Shown here piece by piece: positions 29,111 to 41,258 of a stretch of DNA of 64,000 nucleotides. The DNA comes from Sclerotiophoma versabilis (taxonomy: Eukaryota; Ascomycota; Dothideomycetes; Pleosporales; Didymellaceae): positions 372,001 through 436,000 of the forward strand of contig JAAROD010000081.1 of assembly GCA_012274445.1 (NCBI GenBank), given 5' to 3'. The notes below the pieces were generated by a model. That model saw only the letters and a list, made by a program, of their open reading frames with translations. It made no database searches and was not told the origin of the DNA. Within the stretch, counting starts at the first letter, position 1, and each line of letters begins with the position of its first letter. The translations under genes and the position numbers were made by a program.

Positions 29111-30130
29111 TTACTCGTCGTCACCAAAGAAGACCTTAACGGGCAGCCACGAGTCACCGCAAACCTTGAAGCGCTCAGGCAGCGAGTCAATGATCTTGAC
29201 CTCGTCCTCGGTCAGCTCCCAACCGTTAAGCTCGAAGTTGGCCTGGATGCGCTGAGCAGAGACCGACTTAGGGATGACGCTAGATCCACGCTGCAGACCC
29301 CACATCAGGAGGACCTGCTGGACGGTCTTGCCCTTCTTCTCGGCGAGCTTCTTGAGCTCCTCATTCTTGTACAGAGGCGAGTCGGTGGAACCAAGGCAGG
29401 AGTAGGCGGTGGCGTGGATGCCCTTCTCTTTGAGGTAGTCCAGGAGCTTGGGCCTGTCTTGGTGTAAGCTGGAGCTCAGTCTATCATGGAGGAACGACTT
29501 ACGAGGGGTTGTTGGGGTGGAGCTCAATTTGGTTGACAGCAGGCGTGATCTTGAACCTCGAGTCGGCGAACAGCTTCTCGAGGTTCTTAATGGCGAAGTT
29601 GGAGACACCAATGTTCTTGACACGTCCAGACTCAGGAAGCTTTTGGAGCTCAGCCCAGGTATCGCGGAAGTCCCAGTCGGGGTAGTGCTTGCTCAGGTCA
29701 TCGGGGTCAGTGGATGACGGCCAGTGCTAAGCATGGTCAGCATGGAGTAGTTCTGATGAGTTTTGGTATCTCAACTCACCATGAGGTACAGGTCAACATA
29801 GTCGAGACCAAGGCTCTTCAGCGAGCTGTTGATGCCCTCCTCAACGCGCTTGTGCCATGGATTGTCAAGCTTGGTGGTCACCCAGATCTCCTCACGAGGG
29901 ACACCAGAGTCCTTGATACCCTCACCAACCTCCTTCTCGTTACCGTAGGCAAGAGCAGTGTCAATGTGACGGTAGCCAGACTGGAGGGCGACCTTGACGG
30001 CCTCACGGACCTCACCGGGCTTGGACTGCCATGTTCCAAGACCGACAGCAGGAATCTTGGCGCCGGTGTTGAGCGTGAAGTGCTCCTTTGTCCAATTCTT
30101 GGGTGCCATTCTTGCGAGTGTACGGAGCAT
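29111..30130 (-). CDS. Aldo-keto reductase (glycerol dehydrogenase / Gcy1-like)
   Basis: Exons 29780-30130, 29503-29726 and 29111-29453 give 305 residues, or 298 if translation begins at the second ATG (30109, MAPKNW), which looks more like the usual family start. Introns are 53 and 49 nt. Catalytic tetrad residues are visible: Asp and Tyr in HIDTALAYGNE, Lys in VTTKLDN and His in LYLMHWP across the first junction. The NADPH-binding C-terminal segment VIPKSVSAQRIQAN is present. Family members reduce aldehydes and ketones with NADPH; glycerol/dihydroxyacetone or xylose-type substrates are possible. The second acceptor (GACAG at 29454) was chosen because it restores NNPSPKLLDYL. Confidence 0.9.
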
Positions 30131-30859
30131 ATAACTGAGAGTGGAGGTATGGCAGAGTAGAGTACTTCTCGGAGCAGGAGGGGCAATGTTTTATTTCTAC
30201 AAACAACCCACCTGACGTCAACGCGCCGAGGAGGACGCGACATTTTCCACCGGGTATTCACATGGTCTGACCTTCCACCAATGACCGTCTAGATAGCCCG
30301 CAGTGGACCGCTGAAGGTCGCATGGGCCCACAGTGGTGAGCCTCAACTGTGGAGGATAACTGGGGAACTTCAATTCGAAACAGGCACTATTTCCTTCGTT
30401 GTTCGGATTTCAGGCAGTTCACCCGGCCATACTTGCCTTTAAGTTAGTGAACTGCTGTGACTGCCTGTTCAGGCTTGTTCACTTCGAATATGGCGTACAT
30501 GTTCGAGAAGATTCCAAGATATGCATAGCGAGATTCGTCCCCCAAAGCCCTTATCATCCCACTGGCTTCAAGGGTGTTGGCCCCCCTTTTGTCCCGAATT
30601 ACGAGCAGCATAATCGTTCTGTGCAGACGCTCAAGAACTACTGAGCAGGCTCATCCATCACTTATTCAAACGGCACACGATCAGGGATATACGCAATATT
30701 ATTGGATGGCTTAGAAACCAATGTTTGCAAGTATTGTAGTTATGGAGGTAAAGTTGGATGGCGGGGCTTAGTCACTGCAAGCTCGAGCTTGAGCGCCGAG
30801 GTTTATGATTCGAAGCTGCACCTAAACTTTCCATACATCCATTTACACCATTGCACGAC
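30131..30859. other. Intergenic, divergent promoters
   Basis: About 730 bp between the aldo-keto reductase (minus) and the NIP30 protein (plus). No coding or RNA feature is seen. Confidence 0.5.
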
Positions 30860-31586
30860 ATGTCTTCCGGCTTCGTTTCTGGAGGCACCGCAGATGCTCC
30901 TGTCGAGCGAGATGAGGAATGGCGACAAGCTCAGCGTGAAATTGAGGAGAAGCGGAGGGAGAAGGAGGAGCTGGGAAAGCAGAACGAGGGCAAAAGCCTC
31001 TACGAGGTACTACAGGCGAACAAAGGTGATACAGTATCATAATAGAGGCTAGGTTCTTTGATTAACATGTCAGGTCGATGTTTAAGACGCTAAACAAGAA
31101 GCATTCGAACAAGCCGCCCGCTACAAACTTCACGTTACACTCGATGACGACGAAGCCGAGTACCTCGAAGGCATCCTTGAGGCCAAGCGCAAAGAAGAGG
31201 CAAACTTGAAGAAGGAAACTCACGAGCAACTGGAGATGTTCCGTGAACAGCAAGAGGAAGTGGAGAGAAAGGCACTGGAGGAAGACAACAATAAGGCACC
31301 GAAGGACGAGGTCCAATGGACCGCACCAGGTCGGAAGCGCAAGAAGGGATATGAAATTGGTCTACTAAAGGGCGTCAAGTTGCGGAAGTCTAACTCGATG
31401 GTTGAAGAGAAAAAGACTGTTGACACAGTCGACAAGAATGAGAAGCTGACGGCCGGTGCGCAGAACATCACCACAGCAGCAACGACTGCCAAGTCAAGCA
31501 CAATATCGGCTGTGCCGCCTCCAGCCAAAGCTCCTGCTTCAAGTTTCCTAGGTCTCGGTTACGCGTCTTCAGACGAGGACGATTGA
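30860..31586 (+). CDS. NIP30 / FAM192A (PSME3IP1)-like domain protein
   Basis: Exons 30860-31025 and 31087-31586 give 221 residues. The conserved NIP30 block is split by the intron: FVSGGTADAPVERDEEW, EIEEKRREKEE, KSLYEVLQANK, then KQEAFEQAARYK and LDDDEAEYLEGILE. The rest is charged with likely coiled coil and ends with the acidic GYASSDEDD. The human relative binds the PA28-gamma proteasome activator and coilin; fungi lack PA28-gamma in most lineages, so the role here is open. The intron donor GTGATA is weak, but removing 31026-31086 is the only splice that restores the family sequence in frame. Confidence 0.85.
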
Positions 31587-32047
31587 TCAAGTTACGTTGG
31601 CGAAATGTCGAACGAGTGCACCACGAGTGACGTAGGGCACCGAATACAATAGTACGAGCGGGAGCACACAGACCAGCAGGCATAACGTGGGAGTTGGGTC
31701 GATAGCAAGGCAAATTTGCACACGGGACGCCTGCCACATATCACGTGCGAGACATCGAAGCTGCAACGTCTGCTCATCCAACAGCCAATGTACTGGATCA
31801 GATCGGTGCCGTGTTGCTTTCTCCAATACACAATAGGAGGCTTAATGAAACAATAAAAGTAGTCAGTTCATCATCGTATGCGTTTTATCATGTGATGTCT
31901 TCTCTATCCACATGACCACAAGTGTCATAAATGCTATCCATACAACAAGCCACCACATCAAAGCAACCAAATTTTTGTAGAAAGAAAAGCAGTGTATACC
32001 ATGTTCTGCCCAATACACTTAGACCCCAACCATCATAGTACTAGCGC
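31587..32047. other. Intergenic, convergent 3' ends
   Basis: About 460 bp between the stops of the NIP30 protein (plus) and the chitin deacetylase (minus). Nothing recognisable apart from AT-rich 3' sequence. Confidence 0.5.
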
Positions 32048-34604
32048 CTAGTACCAACACTTTCCATTCTTCTTGTCGCAGCCAGCTGTGCACGCCCAGG
32101 GGTCAGCAGAGCAGCGGCCTGATGTCTTACAGCAGCACTCGAGTTTGAAGCCAAAGCTGTTCTTGTAGCCAGCGCAGGTCTGGCCATTCTCGCCACCACA
32201 CTTGCCGTCCTGGGAGACGGGCTGAGAAGGGGTGGGAGTCGGGGTTGACGAGGTTGTGCAAGGGGTAGAGGTGGCTGGCTTAACCGAAGAAGCAAGAGTG
32301 GTAGGGTAGTCGGGAGTGGGCGATGTAGCGGGGTAGTCGGTGGTCGAGGAGACCGTAGGGTTACCAGTCGAGGACGCTACGGGGTACTCTGTAGAGGAAG
32401 ACCCCGTAGGGGACTTTCCGGTCGAGGAGGCAACGGAGGATTCGGGAGACGAGGATTTAGCGGTCGGGTAGTTATCGGCGTAAACCGAGCTAGTTTGACT
32501 GGGCTTTGTTGGTACAGAGCTCGATGAAGAGCCAGTGGGGTAGACGGAGGAGAGTGTGCTGGACTCGTGCTTGTCTGAAGCAGAGGACGTAACGTCTGGG
32601 TAAACAGAAGAAACGGTGCTAGAGTGATCGTCTTGCTTCTCTGAGGCTGAAGAAGAGCCGGAGGGGTAGATGGAAGAAACTGTGCTGGACTCTTGCTTGT
32701 CGGAGGCAGAAGTAGAGTCGGGGTGAACTGAAGAAACTGTGCTAGACTCGTGCTTGTCGGAGGCAGAGGTAGAATCAGGGTGGACTGAAGAAATTGTGCT
32801 GGACTTATCGCCAGACTTATCGGTAGAGACTGAGGGTGTAGCCGACGAAGAGTGAACCGCAGTCGAAGTTACGGAAGGGGTTTGAATCACTGAGGAAGAG
32901 GTGGAGTCGTGCTTGTCTGTTGAAGAAACGGGGACCGAGGAGTGGGCAACCGAAGACGAGACAGAGGAACTTACAGAGCCGCAGTTACCCGCAAGCGGGT
33001 TGCATCCGGTTCCGCAGTGATCAGTGGAGGCACCGCAGTATCCGTACTGGGAGCAGCACTCAGACTTGGCACCCTCGTGGACGAAACCAACGCAGGTGAA
33101 GCCGGAAGAGCCGCCGCAAGTGCCATCAGTAGAGGCTTTCAGGGCACCGGTGGGCTGAGGAGCGGAGGACGAGGCCTTGGACGAGGTAGGAGCAGAGCTG
33201 GGGTTAGCATTAGTACCGCAGTTGCCGAACAGGGGGTTGCAGCCGGTTCCGCAGTGGTCAGTCTAAGTCGCTGTCAGTCAAAAGAGTGTCGTGGTAGCAT
33301 ACAGTGAAAACACTTACCGAAGAGCCACACCATGCATATTGGGAGCAACAGTTTCCAAAGGAGGAACCAAGGCAGATCTGGTTTTTGCCCTCGGGACCAC
33401 AGCTACCATCAGTGGACACAGCACCGGTAGGGGTAGAGGTGGGACCGGTGGATGAAGCGCGAGTGGACGAGGGAGTAGGAGTACCAGGAGTAGAGTCACG
33501 GTACCAGTTGGCCTCGGGCTCGTTCATGCACTCACCCATGGTGACACCCTTGAAGCCACGTGCCTGGAGTGTCTCGATCATGGTGACGGTAAGGTTGAGA
33601 GCGGTGAGCTCATGAATGTCATGAGCAATAGAAAGCTTGCTTTGGCTGGCTGGGTTGGCAGAGTTCACGGCGTTGCGGAAGTTGTTCTTAGCGACCTCAA
33701 TCTTCTCGCGAGTGAGCTGGTTGTAGTCATCGGTATCCAAGTCGAAGTAGGAGACGACGTAGCCGAGCTTCTGCAGAACATTCTGGCAGACGTCGGTACA
33801 AGATGAGTACGGAGGGCGCATGTAGGTGGGGTATTTGCCAATGATGTTGCGAATGGCCATCTCGTTCTTGACCATCTGGTCGTAGACCTGAGCCTCAGTG
33901 ATCGCGGAAAGGTCCTGGTGAGACCAAGTGTGGGAAGCCACTTGGTGACCCTCGGCGACCATGCGCTTGATAACACCGCTCCACTGCTCATCAATGGCAC
34001 CCTTTCCAATGTTGATACCGGTGACGAAGAAGGTAGCTTTGAAACCGGCAGCAGCGAACTTGTTAAGAACCTCGTCGGTGTAGATGTAAGGGCCGTCATC
34101 GTAGGTGATGGCAACAGTTCCTGGCTTGCGACATGCGTAGATACCGGTACCACCGTACTCAACACTGCCCTTCTGGGGACGAGCATCATTGCGAGTACTA
34201 GCTCCAGCAGGGGTCTTGTTGGCATCGCAGCCGGGACCGAAGTTGAAAAGGCAATCAGGAGCGTTGCAGTGGTCGGGGGTGTTTCCACAATATCCCTAAT
34301 ATTCAGTGAGCATGTATCAAGTCGAAAGGTTTAGAGGTTAACATACAGCACCGGAGCAGCAGAAGCCCTCGGCACACTTGGCGTTGCCGAAGCTGGGTCC
34401 GCAGCGGTTGTTGGCATCACCACCCTGACGAGCGTGCAGGTAATGAGGGCCCTGAGCAGCGGCAGCACGAGCAGCACGAGGAGAGGGTGTCCTAATCCTG
34501 ACATCGCCGGGCAGGCCAAAGAGCCTAGGAGCTCCCTGAACACCGCCATGAGCGGCGACAAGGGAGGCCACCGAGGAAGCAGCGAGCACCTCGGAGAAAC
34601 GCAT
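32048..34604 (-). CDS. Secreted chitin deacetylase-like NodB protein with four CBM18 modules
   Basis: Exons 34347-34604, 33318-34295 and 32048-33262 give 816 residues. Order: signal peptide (residues 1-18), CBM18 no. 1, NodB polysaccharide deacetylase, CBM18 no. 2 and no. 3, a long Ser/Thr/Pro-rich linker, CBM18-like no. 4 at the C-terminus. The NodB motifs are complete: TYDDGP, SHTWSH, RPPY, DLDTDDY and the IHE segment. CBM18 modules show the CCSQYGYCG hevein pattern. Such enzymes remove acetyl groups from chitin in the wall, and chitin deacetylation can hide hyphae from plant chitinases. Introns 1 and 2 each interrupt a CBM18. The linker contains five near-repeats of about 19 residues. Size is well above a typical chitin deacetylase. 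Confidence 0.92.
32520..32806 (-). repeat. In-frame repeats in the chitin deacetylase linker (about 57 bp units)
   Basis: Five imperfect units coding SST(I/V/L)SS(V/I)(H/Y)P followed by S/T-rich residues and SASDK(H/Q)E. The first two are nearly identical and the others vary in length, consistent with repeat slippage in a glycosylated spacer. Confidence 0.85.
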
Positions 34605-36491
34605 TATTCCGTCGTAGAAAGTATGATATAGTTCTTTTGTTCCTTATTAAAACTGGACGGTTCGAGAGCGAGTGTGGTTATCGACTTTAATTAAGGATTA
34701 AACGCAATATGGTAAACGAATGACTGTCGTTATGGACGAGCAATTGACACGCAAAACGAGTGAGGACAAAGAGAATAGCCAGTCACCTATACTTATACCG
34801 ATGAAACGATATCAGGAGTGACAAGGCGAGGCGTGCCGCACCTGGTTCAACGCCCTGGCCGTCCGCTAACTGACTGTAGTCAGCGCACCATAACAGCAGC
34901 CAAGATCGCCCGCCTGGAGAAGGCTTGTAAAATACGAGCAAATACAGCGGGGCCTCCACCTGCTTATTGTGTCCGGTGAATACATCATTACTGCGCTTTG
35001 TCTAAGCATCAAGGGACTGCCTTCAACGATTTTGACCCTGATACAACCCTGCGTCCTGCGCATGATGCTTTGCAAAAGTTGCATCATCTGCAGAGCCAAA
35101 TGGAGAACGACAGCGGAGATTTTTTTTTGGATGTACAGACCAAAAAGGGGAGCAAACTCCATCCCGCCTTACGAGGGCCAAGACGTTAAGGCATGGCGGA
35201 CTAAAAATACGTACCGGCGTTGCCCACGCTTCCGCGTCGCGTAAGAGCCGAAGAAGAAAGATCGCCGCGCCTGCCAAGAGCAAATCAAGGCGTCTTGTCA
35301 GCCAACGCGATTGTGTTTCGCATGCGATGGCTGAAGATGGCCTGAAGCCAATGCACTTCTTTGGTAAGAGGCGATAATTTAGAGTCGTCATTTGCGAACG
35401 ACCATGGTGATTCGGCTCTTGACCCGCGCGAGATGCACGTTGGTCCTGCAGACCCCTGACATCTAGCTATCGATACGGCGTGGGCTTGGCTGGCGTGAAG
35501 GTAGCACCACGGTGTGCCTCTTCATGATCCTAGGGTCAGAAAGGGCCACGAGTGACAGTTGACATGGTTTGTAAGGTTTGATTGTACAAGTCAGTAATAC
35601 TTGCCTGTGTTAGCAATCGCATACAGGCCCATTTCCCCTGAGGTGTACTTTAATTTTTGGAAAAGGACGTTTGAGGGAGTGAGGATCGATGATACCGGCG
35701 ATACGGGCGGAACGGGCAAGCTCGCGCTCTTGGCAGACCAAGCCAAGCTGACCCATGTGGAGATGAAGGTCAATAGGGGTTGCTAGAGCAAAATCGCTCC
35801 GAAAATCCGACGAACTCGTTACCAAGAAGCCGACGTTTGAGGTTTCGCTTAGCATCGAACGATGTGTGTCCTGAGGTGGGAGTGTTGTTGCATTCAATAA
35901 ATTACCATCAGCAAAGGATCAATCCTTGTAAGACACCTTCGTGTTGAAAGCGCGCGCGACGTGGCTCCACTGTGACACGCCGTGAGGACGCAACTGCCAT
36001 GCAAGAGGCAGCTCCACACGATGCCCAAGAAGTAAGTGCGAAAGCGACGTCAACACGCGCATTGTTGAGCACACAAGAGCCGCCGCGTTGATGTTCTCAA
36101 AATAAGCTTGCATGTAGCGCAACGCTCGCGGATCGCCGAAATTAGCGACGCAACGTAAGGTTTTTGCTTGAATCACGGTGGACGTTCAAAGTAACCTTTA
36201 AGCCCCAGAATGATTCGCGGAGTACAGGTGCCTGGCCCTTCGACTATTGCGGTCTGGCCGAGGTCGCTGAAGAAAATATCACTGCCCGTATTATATGCTT
36301 ACACCGCCCGCCCGTGTCGTATTGTGAGCTGTCAGGAGTCAGGCGCACTACATTGTGCACACACAAAGACGCTTCTGAAAGATTCTGCACAATTGATTTG
36401 ATTGAAAAGTGGGTATCGTAAAGTAAAACTTAAGGTCAGGCTTCACTGCTATATGCGCCAGCAAGTGGAGTCGGATCAGGTACAACTGAAG
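34605..36491. other. Intergenic, about 1.9 kb, no gene supported
   Basis: Lies between the promoter of the chitin deacetylase and the 3' end of the UBA/AT-hook gene. Short open frames (34998-35189, 35601-35786, 36164-36421 on the plus strand) lack recognised motifs and start context. I see no tRNA, repeat or transposon signature. Confidence 0.5.
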
Positions 36492-38657
36492 TTACTTCTT
36501 CATCGTTCGTAGTAGCGGAGTAACTCTTGCCCGCTTGCTTAGCCCCACACGGTATGGTACCTTGGCTCTGTTACTTAAGGGTTGCTCTCGAGGCGCGGGC
36601 TTCTTGACGCGTTCTGGAGTGATGGGCTCTACCACGGGACGGTTGGGAAGAACTGGAGGCTCGGGCATAACCGTTGTGGTAGCTGTGGTGGTTGCACCCC
36701 CAGACTCAAAGCTGTTCAAATCTTGACCTAGCGTTGGTATAGTTGCATTGACCTTATCCTTGTTTTCTTGGTGTTGTACTAAAACAGGCTGCGCAGCATT
36801 TGCATCGACAGAGAGAAGCGAGGTATCCCGGAGTTGCTCTTTTGTACCCTCGTCTTCTTCTTGTACAATGTTCATAGATGCAGGAGTGTTAGTAGCCTTT
36901 CTAGGGCGACCTCGGCCTCGCTTCTTCTCAAACTTCGCTCCGTTTACAGTATGACCAGTCGCCATCGGCTCAGGTGAGGCTAATTCTGTTCTTCTGCGTT
37001 TGATTTTCTTTTGAGATGGCTCAACAGCAAATTTGGGCGATTTCGCATGTATGACAACCTGGACTTTTGGCGGGCTCCTAAGGTCGAATACGGGGGCGAC
37101 AGAACCTGCTTGTGTGGAGGTCGTGTTGTCTTCCATGGCATCTGACGTGGCACCGATGTCTGCAGCCACTATCTGCTTGGCGTCAACATCGCTCTTTTGG
37201 AACTCGCCATCATGCTTGGGAGTATCGATATTTGCCTTTGGGCGAATATTGCCAGTTGTTGACATTTGTGACGTGTGAGAGACAAGCTCATCATCAGCAA
37301 TTTTGTTTGTGATGAGCCAATCGACGGTTTGCGTGACGTCACCGTTGTTTTGCTTTAAAGCTCTTGCACTCGTAGACGGCGTGAACCCCATATCGCAGAT
37401 TTGTAGAATTTTGTCAGGCGTACAGAGAGGGCTTACAACGCTTGTACTTGCTGGTGTTGATTTCCTTCGTCTACTCGCTTTGGCAGCTTTCTTGGGTTTA
37501 AGTGAGTAGTCAATTGTCTCTTGTGTGTCAACCTTGAGGGATCTCGAGCGACTTGGACGCGGCTTGTATCTGCAAACCACGTGTTATTAAGATGAGTGGG
37601 AGTGACTGTGCCGAGCTTACTGTTCCTTGGGCAATCCCAAGTCCGCTCGATCATCATATGACATCATTCTAGGGCATGGGCTTTGTTTCTTCTTGCATGA
37701 TTGCTGGGATGAGTTTGGAGCCTTTCCTTGTGTGAAAACTTCTGAAATCAAAGACTCGCTCATTTGCGGAAGGGATAATGTTTGCATTTGCGTAGCTTCC
37801 ACGTGAGATTGGTTGTTTGGAAACATTGCAATATCTTGGGCATCGATTGCATCCAGAGAGGTGTCTTGCGTCGAAGAGAAGCCCACAAGTGTCAAAGACT
37901 CTCTCCGTTCTCGCTGCGACCTTGCAGGTGTTTGTTCGTCAGTGGACGACTTTCGGTGCTCTCCAGTGTTCGAAGGCGACTTCAAATACTCGGACCAAGG
38001 AATCGAGCCATCTGGCTGAAATGAAATTCCACCGTTGTCTACGTCGGATCCTAGGAGCGCTGGCGCGAGTACCCCTTCCATTACGCGTTGCTGCGTCAGA
38101 GTTGCATTCGGAACTGTGCTCGAGGGCTCAGGGAACATTGCGATCGGATCATGTTGAGCATAAGCTTCGCGCATGGTGCCTTCCAGTACCCAGTCCGCTC
38201 CGTTGGTTGCCCCAGCAGAGTGAACAATTTGACGAACCAAGTTCTGATCTTGCTGCTGGCTACCGGGTGAGCTACGGAAGAGACTCTTCGAAGTTCCGCT
38301 ACAGATTGCAGGTGATTTTTCTGATGGAATTCCTTCATTCGATGTGCTCTTCGAATTAAAGCCGGCTGGTAATTTCCTCTTTGATTGATTTACTTCGAGA
38401 GTGGCTGGCGTTTGGCGATTGTGCACAGGAACTTGAGACTGCAGGTGTGCCCGATGGGCTGCTTCAATTTGCCGTCGTAAGGTTTCTGCTCAGATCTGAT
38501 AAGCAGACTGAAATATTGAATGGTTTTGGTACATACCTGTAGAGGAAGCGTCGCTGGTGGACTGTTTGGGCGATGCGTCTTTACTTTCCGCCTGATGCAC
38601 GTCTGCTTCCAGCTCGTCGTCCAACTCGTCATCTGAGTCCTGAATCACCCGCAGCAT
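36492..38657 (-). CDS. UBA domain and AT-hook protein of unknown function
   Basis: Exons 38537-38657, 37621-38488 and 36492-37569 give 688 residues. The N-terminus is acidic (VIQDSDDELDDELEAD), followed by a short helix (LRRQIEAAHRAHLQ). A UBA domain lies near the middle (TPDKILQICDMGFTPSTSARALKQNNGDV and onward), then an AT-hook-like KKRGRGRPRKA. The last 25 residues (AKVPYRVGLSKRARVTPLL) are basic and look conserved. UBA domains bind ubiquitin and AT-hooks bind AT-rich DNA, so a nuclear ubiquitin-linked role is an inference. The stretch between is Ser/Thr/Gln-rich. An out-of-frame ATG lies just upstream of the start. Divergent from XAP5 with 208 bp between starts. Confidence 0.78.
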
Positions 38658-38865
38658 TTTGGCTCATGCCTTGGCGAGACTGTCGACGCACCCGAGTGTT
38701 GTTGCTTTGAAGATGAGGGACGTGTGTAAGGATTGATCGGATGCGCACGTCGACGCGCTGTCACATGGCAGGCGTAAGCCGATTCTTTCCTTTCTGGGCT
38801 GGCGTGACAGTCGCAAAGAAGGCGCGTCTCCCCGCGGTTCTCTATCACAATTCTCGAACGACAAT

Positions 38866-40088
38866 ATGGACAAATCTGAACCATCTGGCGACAGTTCGCA
38901 CAGCGGCACTGCAGGAAATGGGCGCTTCGCCTCGCAGGCAGCTACTGCCGAGGATCTACTCAAGGCGCAAACCGTTGGTCTTGTGAACCTCGATGACTAC
39001 CGCAAGAGACGCGCAGAGGCTATAGAACTCAAGGAGCGAGGGAGCCCTGCCGTGAGCTCTGGTACTAGTACACCACTGGAAGGGTATGGTCCCCAATCGC
39101 CATATCCTGAATGCACATGCTAATTTGCCAAGTACAGAGCATCAACACCGAGGCCGGTATTCAAGAAGAAGCGCAAGATAGCTGCCAAGGGCAAACTATC
39201 ATTTGGTGTAGACGAAGATGAAGATGCCGACTCACCCATATCAAAAGTGCCTACACCGCGCGAGAACACGCCTGCCGATTCGTCCGCCGTGTGCTCCGAG
39301 ACCGAGGGCAAGACTGTCAAGAAACAGAAGCTGGGTGCGAACACAAACGTTGGCATGAAGCCGCGAGTCATGACAAAGTCGGCTCTCCAGCGCGAAGCAA
39401 AGCAGGCGGACCTTGCGCGACAAGACTTTCTGAAAATGCGAGAAAGCGTGAAAGCGACAGAGGTTGCAATACCCTTCGTATTTTACAACGGCACGAATGT
39501 CTCGGGGGGGTTGTGCAGGGTTAAGAAGGGTGATCATGTCTGGCTATTCCTCGATAAAGCTAGGAAAGTAGGCGCTGAGTTGGGTGTAGGTGGCGATAAT
39601 AGTCGAAGGACTTGGGCCAGAGTGAGTGTAGATGACCTGATGCTTGTGAGAGGAGACGTGATCCTCCCTCATGTAAGTTGCAACCCTACATTCATGTTTG
39701 TGGACTCGAAGTAATACCATCGCAGCATTACGAGTTCTATCACTTTCTATTCAATAACGTTGCAGGATTCAACGGTCCCATATTCGATTGGTCTGCACAA
39801 CCAACAAAGACTACGCCCACCATCAAACCTGACGAAGAAGAAGCCAACATCGAGGAATATGATCCGCTGAACCCCAAGAAGAACAAAGACAAGGAGTCAG
39901 GTTTTCCAGACGAAGAGCTTGAGGGCTTCCATGACGATCCTGCAGTAACCAAGGTCGTAGACCGACGATGGTATGAGAAGAATAAGCACGTCTTCCCTGC
40001 GAGCGTATGGGAGGAATACAGCCCTGATAAGACTTTTACAAAGGCTGGGCGCAAGGATGTTGAGGGCAATAGATTCTTCTTTTCTTGA
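38866..40088 (+). CDS. XAP5 / FAM50 homologue
   Basis: Exons 38866-39083, 39138-39672 and 39726-40088 give 371 residues. The XAP5 block is very well conserved: IPFVFYNGTN, CRVKKGDHVWLFLDKARKVGA, WARVSVDDLMLVRGDVILPH and, after the second intron, HYEFYHFLFN. The N-terminal part is charged and has KKKRKIAAKGKLSF, a probable nuclear localisation signal followed by the family KLSF motif. XAP5 proteins are nuclear; FAM50A associates with spliceosomes and the plant homologue XCT affects clock and small-RNA functions. Introns have donors GTATGG and GTAAGT. Yeast lacks this gene. Confidence 0.94.
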
Positions 40089-41258
40089 CAGCGAGGGCTC
40101 TTCTCCAAATACCACTGCAGCATCTTCGCTTGCAATATGTAGTATCTTGAAAAGCGGGCTCAACTGGCAATGTTGGCTTATCGGCAAGCATGTGTGCAAC
40201 CAGGGTGTAGGCAACAGCTATTAGATTACCCCACATTACAATTCATGCACGAAATGCTGCAGAAGACGGCCGAGTGAAACGTTGGATCGTATCCTGCATA
40301 ACAAGATCGACCTTTTAGCGAATGTTAAGGTCAAGCCACCATCCACACTAGGACATCTGCGTGATATCTACGGTGTGAAGCGGTGTGACCCACCCAGGAC
40401 AAGTAGTGGCAGTCCTAAACGAAGTCGTGGCCGTTTCTCGGTCTGGAGAGGCTGAGTGTGTCGCGTGAGCAGTTTCCCTTGCTGAACTCTGCGACTGCCA
40501 TGCAGACAACACCGCGAATTCGCGCTGATACTTCCGCGGCTGCACCATGCAACCGTCTACATGACCGAGTCCTGCAAGAGCATGCGCCTATCACCCTGCA
40601 TAACACCGGGAGCTGACAGGATGGGGGGAAAGCCAACCACGATATGGGTTTCGCCGCTACCTACCGCGGTTGGCGTGACGCAAAACCGTGGATCGGCTTG
40701 TCATGGCGACACACCTGCCGATGCGGCCGACAGAGTCTGCAAGCCTTCGAAGCTTTGACTGTGAATTGCAGGGGTGGGAACATAATAAGAATGGTCTGCT
40801 CGGCTTCCACGCAACAAAGAACATCTGTCGTCATCAACGTCCGGACTTTACGCTTTTGCGCCATACATCTATAACATCAACACCACCCTTATCAGCAGCC
40901 GCGGACCATAAGCACCACAACCACACTTCTTAGCGACCGACCGCGCTCCCGTGTGCTTCCCCTTGCTTCAAGCTGCTGCTGCTTTCACGTTTGACAGTCC
41001 ATTTAACCATGTTACAGGAACGGTCTGCACGAGCACTGTCTCATCCAATAAGATTCAGCGACTCGTGCACACCCTGGAATACCAGCAATCAACGCGTCGA
41101 CTTCCTGTGCTTGATTCATTCGCGCGACTTGAACTGATCGTGGCTCAACCGCCTATTTCTTGCGATTCGCCTGCGCGCAACGATACCGCCAAAGCCGTTG
41201 TGCTTTGCTCAGGTGTACTATCTCTCGTTCTTTTGCCGACCAACAGCGACCATCCAAC
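40089..41258. other. Intergenic, 1.2 kb upstream of the SPX-GDPD gene
   Basis: Contains the 3' end of XAP5 and the promoter of the next gene. Short frames occur on both strands without family resemblance. The C/T-rich stretch at 40930-41250 is consistent with a fungal promoter or 5' leader. Confidence 0.5.

Noticed and set aside
32960..32990. GTAAGT inside the chitin deacetylase after CBM18 no. 3 as a further intron donor
   Set aside because: Reading through keeps a continuous S/T-rich linker and leads to a proper fourth CBM18; no splice is needed.
34998..35189. 63-codon plus-strand frame in the 1.9-kb gap
   Set aside because: It lacks an ATG start, a recognised domain and supporting exons, despite a protein-like look.
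40980..41000. CACGTT-type E-box as a phosphate-response site upstream of the SPX-GDPD gene
   Set aside because: A single low-affinity six-base match is not enough to claim PHO regulation.
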